A stretch of DNA of 64,000 bases from Sipunculus nudus (Eukaryota > Annelida > Sipuncula > Golfingiida > Sipunculidae). The stretch spans positions 31,470,214 through 31,534,213 of the forward strand of contig CM049320.1 of the NCBI GenBank assembly GCA_026874595.1. Reading direction: 5' to 3'. A model generated the notes under the pieces. It was given only the letters and a program-made list of their open reading frames with translations. It did no database searches and was not told the origin of the DNA. Both the position numbers and the translations under genes were made by a program. Positions 23,201 to 33,517 of the stretch are shown piece after piece; the first letter of the stretch is position 1, and each line of letters begins with the position of its first letter.

Positions 23201-26200
23201 AGAACAAAATATATTTATCAAATAATCAATATATTTGTATGTAAATGTAATTTAAATTTGCAATTCATTTATATTTCAGATCAGATGAAAATACTTCCTA
23301 CGAAGATTCCATCTGGAAGTGGAGGTGTGGTTCCATTCAATAACCTATAATCCTGAGGGATTTGCTTCGTGGTTTATTATGTCCGGCTCTTTGATAGACT
23401 ATGCATGATTGTTTTATGCTAGAAAAAGGCTACTTCGTTACATACATCAATATGTCAGCGAAAAGGTGTTGACAGGCTTACAAAAGATGTTCACAATTTT
23501 TTATATAAATGTTTCCCGTTTTTGCAAACAATTATGAAATTTTTTTTTGTAATTTTCATGATGTAGTTATTGTTCAAAATAAAGACAAAGAAGGAAAGAA
23601 AAATAATACTAAACCGATCGAATAGGTATATCTGCCGGAAAGTAGCAACATTGGTTTAATTCGTATATAATGTTATGTCATTGTTGGAGAAAAATAGGAC
23701 AACGAGGATTAGAACAAAAGTCAGAACATTTAGATACCTACATTCATTAACCCATTGATGAGTTTGTCATGAAATACAATTGGTTTTCTTAATGGATGTT
23801 GAAATGATAGACAACGAAATTTAAATAACTGGGTATTCATCATTCGTATTATTGTTTCTTATACGTATTATTAAAAGTAGCAATTGTGTTATGTTTTAGA
23901 TCAGATGCAGGGTGTGCTACCTAGGAAAATTTCAGTTGGTAGACAAGGTTAGGTTTCTTTCACTTAGTGATAATCCACTCGGTTGTTTTTAAGTTGTTTA
24001 TAAATATGGATTTCTGTGTCAAAATATATATGGGCATTGTAGTAGCAAAAGGCTAGTCACAAAAATCCACAATAAGTTACAAGTCATAAAAAAAGTGTTT
24101 AAAAGCCTACAAACAAAAGCAATTTACTAATTAAAGTGGGTCTCCCGTTAATGTAAACACCAATCTAGAAACACAAAAATTTAGGGGAGCATTTACTTTT
24201 ATCATAGATCTCAAACCCGGGAGATCGTGAGTTAGATTCTCAGTCGAGGCAGTGAGATTCCTCATGGTGGGCCCCACCCAGGGTAAGCCCTCTGCAGATG
24301 TAATGAGGAGATTGTACCCAACAGTCGTGTTTAACTCACAAACGAGTGCGCGTTTCGGGGGTTCCTCGTTGTTACAACCCAGTAATTGGAATGACACTAA
24401 CCTAGGAACCACCAGATTGGTATAAAGAAACTGGTTGACACCTGGATTATGGAGTCTAGGCTGCTGCCACGGAGTCAGAATAGAACTCCGGAATGGAACT
24501 CTGTAGTGTTATTTAGTTAAACAAGCATTAACAATGAAAGCGGCTATCTCCACCAAAAAATATATATAAAAATAATTCCTTCACTAACTCATTTTCCGCT
24601 CAGTTGGGCGGACCTGGTTTATGAATGTCGGGCTTTGTGACAGTATTTATGTGAGCATTTGCTAGGAAAGACAAATCATCATATAAATCCACATTAAGTT
24701 GCACATCAACGAAACTGTGTTAAAACGCCTACATCAAATATTAGCGTTTCGTGAATGTGAAAACTAATCTAAATTTCAGTCTGTTATAATTTTGATAAAT
24801 TATAGCACTTAACTTGATGAAGGTCGTTTCTCAAGAATGCAAACACTGTTGCGAAAGAAGATAACGATCAAAAGAGTAAAACTAAAAAAAAATTCTTTTT
24901 TAACATTTTCTCCTACATACAGTGTGTCATAAGCTATTACAATAAAGTTTTTAAGGATGGAGAAACGGTGAACAATAAAATAAGAATGAAGGGTTACTCA
25001 TTATTTGAATAATAATTTGAATAAAATATATTTATCAGGAAATCTCTATATAGCTTTTTTCTTATGCATATCAGTTTTAGTACTATTTTATTTATTCTAG
25101 ATGAGAAGAAAGGTGTGCTACGTAAGAAGATTTCAGTTGGTAGCCAAGGTTAGGTTTCCTTCAATAACTGATTTTCCAATGAGATGAGATTCGGTGGCTT
25201 ATCAGTGGCGGTGCCCGTCTTAGAATATATGAATGCGTTGTGCTATGAATGGCTAATTCATCATATACATCCAGATTAAGCTACATGTCAACGAAACTTG
25301 TGCAAACACAAATAATAAATAATAATTAGGGGAGTATTATATAAACCATGTTGGAAAATAAGAAATGGGGAGATAATATAAAAATCATGACATTTTTCTT
25401 ATAATTAAATGATATCCTATGGCGGTAAGTCATAAAGTATAATAATTAGCTTTACTTATGTAACGTGAAATAATGAACAATGGGATAGAAATAAATTATT
25501 TCACATTATCCGTATACAAATCGGAAAGAATTAATACGTATATAGTCTTATCAAGAAATCATTATATTCTTATACATATAGTTTAAAGTAGCATTTTGTT
25601 TATATTCAAGATGAAAAGAAAGGTGTGATGCGTAAGAAGATATCAGATTTTTTTTTATTGTATACAACATTTTACACAAACATAATGCAAAGTTAAATAC
25701 AACAGCTTACACACACATAAATACAATGTTGAATACATCACATAGACATTCATAACAGAAATACATCTGAGCTAAATAAAAAGCATTTATAAGCAAGAGG
25801 CAATAACCTTATATAATTACAAAATACATGTTAGAATAGTGATATTTATATTATGAGACCCAAAAAAGCGACATATTGTGTTTTTTTTTCGGGAGGTATC
25901 AATTAAATCTTGAATTATTATCTAACATGTTTGAGACTGAGTACGTTGACAATCATTGAATTTAGCATTACAGTGTTCTATAAATATAAAGACTAAATTG
26001 CATTACAATAGTAATATGTCATATTAGAAGTATATGATAATTGTAAACCGTACATCAAAGTTAATTTAAATAACATGAAACAGTGTTTTCTACAAAAGGT
26101 GGATTCCATTTTTTAAAGTGTATTGATATATTTCCTTTCTTGAGAGAAATATTTCTTTCTATGATATTAATCTGTTCTACATAGAGTTTGTAACTGGTGA

Positions 26201-29200
26201 GGTTTGGCCTAATTTCTTTACATTTGCACACACATAAATATATATCTTTTAAATAATAATATAAGAATATTTACAAGAGGGTTATTAGTATTGTTAAAAA
26301 TAATAGATATTTTACTGAAAAGATTTTCTGTCACTGGGATGTGTTTACTTATTAACCAATTTTTTATTTGAGTAAAAAAGGTTTTATTTCCCTGCAATTA
26401 TAAAACAGATGTATGATTGTTTCTTTCTCTATTTTACAAAATGAACAGAGCACACTACTTGCCTATCCAATTTTAAATAACAGTGGATTGAGAGTTATAG
26501 TCCTGTGAATTAGTTTAAATTGACGCATTCTTAATATTTCTGATATTGTGATGTTTTAAATATATTTAAATGCTTCATATACCTAATCTTGACAGTTGCA
26601 CTGCATGTCTCTAGTCCATTTATCAATAGTTTTGAAAGGTTCAATGCAGACATCCATTATTATTTCTTTGTAAACCCTCTGTGTGACTTTCTTAATGTTC
26701 ATGATTATATCCGTATTTGTTTTATCTGGAATGTAAATATGTGTATTATCACATGTTTTAACTATTTTTTCCAAGTTACTGGAATTGCGTCAATTATACT
26801 TAAATACTGCATTTCCCTAATTTTAACCTTTTCTGTCAGTTCTGTAAGTGACAGAAATGTGTATTTTCTTTCCTTATTCTTTATGATATCATATAATTTT
26901 GTGACACCAGCATTGTACATTTCTTTACTGAATACTGTTTTCTTATCTATTTTTATATTTGAATTAAAGAACAACTCTTGACTTAAGATTTCATCAGGGG
27001 TGTAAACATTCTTGAAGTTATATTTACACCATGCTTCTTCTAGAACATCGCTCCAAAAACGGGTTACATAAATTATCAAAATGGATTGTGTCACTAGACC
27101 TAAGATTACATTTAAATATATAAGAGCCCACTCTTTTAAGTTGTATATTAACTATCTGTCTCCAACCATGTTCTAAAGGACCAGACAGAAAACGTTTAAC
27201 CCAGACTATTTTTAAAGCTTCGATTTTAGAATTTAAGTGTATCATATCAAGTCCTCCTTTTTCAATAGGTGCTATAAGTATGCTTCGTTTAATCTTGTCT
27301 TGTTTATCCATAATAAATTTCCAAAATAGTGATTCTATATCTTTTATGTATGTATCAGATGGATTTGGTAGTACCTGTAGTGCATATAGTAATTGTGTAA
27401 TTAAATCTTGTCTTGTTTACCCATAATAAATTTCCAAAATAGGGATTCTATATCTTTTATGTATGTATCAAATGGATTTGGTAGTACCTGTAGTGCATAT
27501 AGTAATTGTGACAGGATATCTGTTTTTAATATAGCAATTTTTCCAGATAGTGACATTCCTCTATTTGACCATATATTTATTATTGTTTTAATTTTACTGA
27601 GTATTTCTTTATAGTTAATATCTTTCATCTTTCTCCAATCAGGATGAACATATATAACCAAAATCTTTACTGGCTCAGTACACCATTGAAGACCTAGTCT
27701 TTCAATATTTTCTTTTTCATTAGCTTAAGGTGTCATTAGTATCACTACAGTTTTATCTATATTTACTTTTAGTCCAGATATTTTTTCAAATTCTTTAAAT
27801 ATTCCCATAAGTTCTTTAATAGAACTTAAATAGGAGGACTTGAAGTGATACACTTAAAATCTAAAATCAAAGCTTTAAAAATAGTCTGGGTTAAACGTTT
27901 TCTGTCTGGTCCTTTAGAACATGGTTGGAGACAGATTGTTAATATACAACTTAAAATAATGGGCTCTTATATATTAAAATGTAACCCTTACCGGTTGTAC
28001 CAAGTCTATTAAAGATATCAGTTTTCAGCCAAGGTTAGATTTCCTTTAAAAATGATTTTCAAGAGTTAAGATTCGGTGGCTTATCAGTGTCGGTCTACGT
28101 CTTAGAATATATATGTGCACTGGTCTAAGAGAAAGCTGGTTTAAGTTACAGGTAAAAAAATATGTGAACGACTACATTATTATGCTAATAATTCATAATA
28201 TAAACAAGGTTTCTCGTTAATGCAAACACCATGCTAAAAGTATTGTAAATAGGGGAGCTTCAAATAGGATTTTCTTTAAAAATAAAAGACAGATCGAAGG
28301 TTAAAACTCGAAACATATCCATATCTTTCAGATTATCGCCCACAATGAATCTGTCATAAGGTTTTTCAATTTGCTTTATTAATGTAGAGTGAAATTCAAA
28401 ATGTAAGTTTTTTATCATTCGATTATTAATCAGGGATGGGTAGGGAGAGGGGATCGGAAAAAGTATATATTTTTCAAGAAATTCTTATATATCTATATAG
28501 TTAATATTACAATATGCACATAGTTTGAAAAGTAGCATTTGTCTATATTCAAGATGAGAAGAAAGCTGTGCAACCTGAGCAGATTTCAGTTGGCAGTCAA
28601 GGTTAGGTTTCATCCAGTAACATATCATCCAATAAGTTAGGTTTCCCTGGTTTTTCAGTGTCGGGCGTTTTGTTCGAATATATGTGTGCATTGTGTGAAG
28701 TAGGCCAAATAGACACATAATTGCACATTAAGTTGCATTTAATCGGAACTGTGTTAAGACGCCTACAACAGATCTTAGAAATTTACTGTATAAAGTGTTT
28801 CTCGGCAATACAGATAGTATCATAAAATTTTGTAACAAGGGGAGCATCATATAGTCATTCCTGACAAAAAGTAGAAAAAAGAGCGAAATTTTTGAAAAAA
28901 TCATAACATTCGTATTCCTTATACAAGTATCCTCTAGATTTAGTCTGCTATTTCACTTGGCTTTATTTATGTATTGTGAAATAATGAACAAAGAAAGAAA
29001 TCACGATTCGTATCATAATCAGGAAAAAAAGTTTTTTTTAAATATGCATTATCATGACATCTCAATATAACAATATGCTCATTGTTTAAAGTAGCGTTTT
29101 GATTTTATTTTAGATAAGAAGAAAGGTGTGCTACGAGGAAAGATTTCAGTTGGCAGTCAAGGTTAGGTTTCCTTCAATAACTGATTTTCGATTGAGTTGT

Positions 29201-32200
29201 GCTTCGTCGGCTAATCAGTGTCGGTCTTCGTTTTAGAACATAATTTTCCATTGCTCTGGGAAACGGCTAATTCATCATATAAAATTACTTAAAGTAACAA
29301 GTGAACGAAACCTTGGAAACTTCATACAGATGTTGAAAATTTGCAATATAGGGCACGTTTGTCTTTGAAGCGAACACTAATATAGAAATACGGTTGTTAT
29401 GGCTTTTGTCATGTAGTAACTATTGAAAATATGTTAAGGGTACGAAAGAAATTATAATATTTATAATTCTACAAACCAAACCACATAAAGTCAGTCTGCT
29501 TTAAGGCCTGATGAATATATGGTGAAAGGATTAACAACATAATATTAATTGAAGTTTATGCTTGATTCGTATATAAATCGGTTAGCTAATATAAATTAAG
29601 AAATTTCTATGAAGTTATATTTATATGCGTATTATTTAAAGTAGTATTTTGTTTATATATTGGGTCAGGGGAAAGGTGTGCTTATTAAACAATTTTCAGT
29701 TTGTACTCCAGGTAGATTTCCTTCAGTATTGGATTTTATCCATTGAGTTTTGCTTCCGTGTTTTATTAGCCGGAAAATGCCGACATGGACGAAACCCCCT
29801 CTGGAAAATAAATGGTATTACAATTGCAGATATAAAATAGATGCCTGACTTTACAAAACTGTGCAAAAGGTAAAAACGGGGGGGGGGGAGGGGGAGGAAA
29901 CCCGCCCCTACCCATAAATTCATAAATCTTTTTTTATCTTCTATTTACTACAACAGTGCAAGAAATGCAACCTAAAAAGAAAATCTAGTAATGAAATTTA
30001 AGTATAACCAAGACAAAGAAATTTCCATATGACCTGGTGTGATAAAATTCAATTTGCCAGTATTTACCAGCAAATGCTTGTATATGCCAGCATTTCACTT
30101 TATGAGTATTTGCCTACATTTTGCATACCAAGTTTATTGGTGATGGGTCTCTTGTCTCGAGGTAGGTTTCCTTCAGTATTAGAATATCCATTGAGTTTTG
30201 CTTCCGTGTTTTATCAGTGTTGGGTTTCTTGTCAGATTATATGTCGGCATTATGATAGGAAAAGACTAATTCATCACATAAATCCGCATAAAGTAAGAAG
30301 TCAACGAAAATTTGGTGACACATCTACCGATGTTGGCAATTTACAATACAAAGTACGCTTCTCGCTAATGCACAACTTATCTAAAAATAATTTTAATTAG
30401 GAGGAGCATCATAAAGTCATTGCTGAAAATAGGACAACGGATATGATATGGTGAACAACCAATTACTTATATAGCCCGTTATAAAGTATTAAAATTGGCT
30501 AAATTTATGTATGGTGAAATGAATTATTGATTATTCGTATTGTAATCGAGCAAAATTATATATTTATCAAGAAATCTCTACAATATTATTTTCATATTCG
30601 TATGCCTATAATTGAAGGATTTATTTTGTTTATATTTTAGATCAAATGAAAAGTGTCCAACCTAAGAAGATTTCGGCTGGTAGTCAAGGTCAAGTTAATT
30701 TAATAACTGATTATCCACTGAGTTGGCTTTCCAACGGCCACAGGGGCCCACTTCTTGAAAAACAAATTTGTGAACCCACTGTAGGCCAAACCATTTGTCC
30801 AACACGTGTCGTCTTGTTCATATGGCTCACACGCCCATAGATGAGGAACCCTATATAGTTTTTTGTGGTCACAGGTGCAAAGGTCAAGGCCAGGGACATG
30901 CCCTCCTCATTTTTACACTGTGTAATACACCCATTCAAATTATGCCCCGTGCGATAGGATGGTCCGCATTGCAATTACCTTGTTATTATATTATAATGCT
31001 TATTTTAATTGATAGTAGCCTTGTTGATATTTTAGATCAGATGATAGGTGTTCTACCTATGAAAGTTGCAGCTGGCAGTCCAGGTTAGGATTCCTTCAAA
31101 AACCTTTGTACACTCAGTTGTTCTTTTTTTTTACTTCTTAATTTTTTTGGTGGAGGTAAACGCCTCCATTTTTCATTGATCACTTATCTAATTCTTAACC
31201 TGAGTATGTATATCTGCATTGTTTCCATTTCGGTTTTGGACTACTTTACAGGGCGATAGCACTCGCTTCCTATCATTTTTATTTTTATATCCTGGTGTCA
31301 ACCAGGCCCGGTGTCTACCGCACCTGCGGGTCCTGGGTGTGTGATCGTCCCTATTACTGGGTCATAACACCGAGGAACCCCCTAAAGACGCACTCGTATG
31401 TGAATGAAACACGGCTGTGGGACACAGCCTTCCCATTAAGCCTGCAGAGCGCTCACCCTCGGTGGGGGGCCGACCGTGAACCGTGCCGACGCTCAGTTGT
31501 TCTTCATGGTTTATAAATGTCGGGCTTTATTTCAGAATATATAATACCGTAATTGACGCAATACAATCTTTTAAACAAATATTTGTACTAATACAAGTGC
31601 CCCTCTCCCGGTCTACCGAGATTAAGTTTCACTTGTGTCATAGTTTACAATCTGCTGATATTGACATTTTCGTTTGACATCACAGCATGATCAAGGGAAG
31701 CCAACGAGCCAGAATGGTGATTGTACAAACTTATGAAATTAATAATAATTTATCCAAACGATATATTTAGAGTATTTAGCATCTTAAGACAACATATTGC
31801 CAGCGCATGATATTTGAATAGTAAATACACCTACTGCTAATATAAAAAAACATTGTTTGATTTAAGCTGGGGGCCATCTACTGCTAATCAAAGGATCAAT
31901 CAATGTAACAATTTAATATCCCCAGAACTGACGAACCTTTGTATGTGTAACGATCTTTCACAAACCTCAAAAGCCGTTAGAAAGAAATACTCGAGCAAAT
32001 TAGCAGGTTACTTTACACAATAGGTCCGTCACGGCCGTGTTCAGAAAGAGACAAAGAGTTTTTTTCCCGTGCACTCAATAGGATCCGGGTATTTAATATG
32101 TGTATATAGATTTAAAGATACAATGATCGAGGAATTTTTCTTTCCCCTGGTTGAACTTCAAACACAGAGGTCGGCTTCTAATTTTAGCATTCTGATTATT

Positions 32201-33473
32201 AACTATTTATATGCATTAAGATTGACCATCGAAATTTTTGCGAGTATTTATATTTTTTTCAGTGAGGTCACGATGCTAAAATTGATATTTATTAAGGATT
32301 TGTTGACTTATGAGCTGGCGCCAATTTCTGATATTCCAAGTGTATTAAAGCAATTGATATATCCAGGGGCTGAAGCGTATGAGCCGTAACGGCCATCGAC
32401 ATTATGACTTACGCGTTAACCAATTATTTCCATCTGCTCAAACAACTTTGAGGCCGAAGGTTAAACGAAAGGATCAAGAGACAATTCATATTATTTATTC
32501 ATATTTCAGAGGAACAATGCAGTCTAACGTCCGTTGCCATTTGCTGAAAGGCTTACACTGTGTCAATGTGTCAAAACAAACAAACTTTTTTTGTGGCCTG
32601 TAAGTAACTGGCAGGTGTAAACTCGTGTACATTTATGACAACGGAATTCTTTCAATTAAATGCGGCAAAACTGTCATATTTTGACATAACACTCAGAACA
32701 AGTCAGCGAGTAGGCGTGGCCTATACGGCGCAATGTCCCTCAAACTAACCCACCGGCCAGAACACTGTTAGGTCCGTACGACAAAACGCTGAGATTCCCT
32801 TCCACAGTACAGATGGTGTAGATATATTTATGACGGAAAGCGACCGTGTTAATAGTGAATACGGTATGGACGATTTCATCGTAACAATGGATTGTTGTCT
32901 TAGGAAATATCCTATCGTTTGACAATACTTATAGCCTTGGGAAAAAAATTGATATAATTTCCCGCCATCAAAATCATCAAGCGAGATGGGGGAAATAGCA
33001 GAGACGGTAAATACTGTTAAAGAGGTGCTCATTACTTCATATACGGTAATCACAATTTGATGCGTATGATTTAAGGGTGCATTTTGCTTATTCTTTAGGT
33101 CAGATGAAAGGTGTGTTCCTGAAGAAGATTTCGGCTGGTAGTTCAGGTAAGGTTCCATCAATAACTAAATGTCCAATAAGTTATGTTTTCCTGGTTATTT
33201 AATATGTAGTTTCGTGTCAGAATATATGGTGAATTCCGAATATAAGGCCAATTCATCATATACATCAACACTAAGTTGAAAGTAGGCGAAACGAAACTCT
33301 ATACAGGTTATAATTGTATATGTTAACACGTTTCTCGCTAATACATCGCTACTCTCAAATATTGTAATAGGGAGGATCATATAGTTTCAAGTGAAACAGG
33401 ATAACGAGGAAAAAATAAAATAAAAAATAAAAATCATGATATTTGAATCATTCTACTATAATTCCCTATAAAA

Positions 33474-33517
<44 letters not shown>

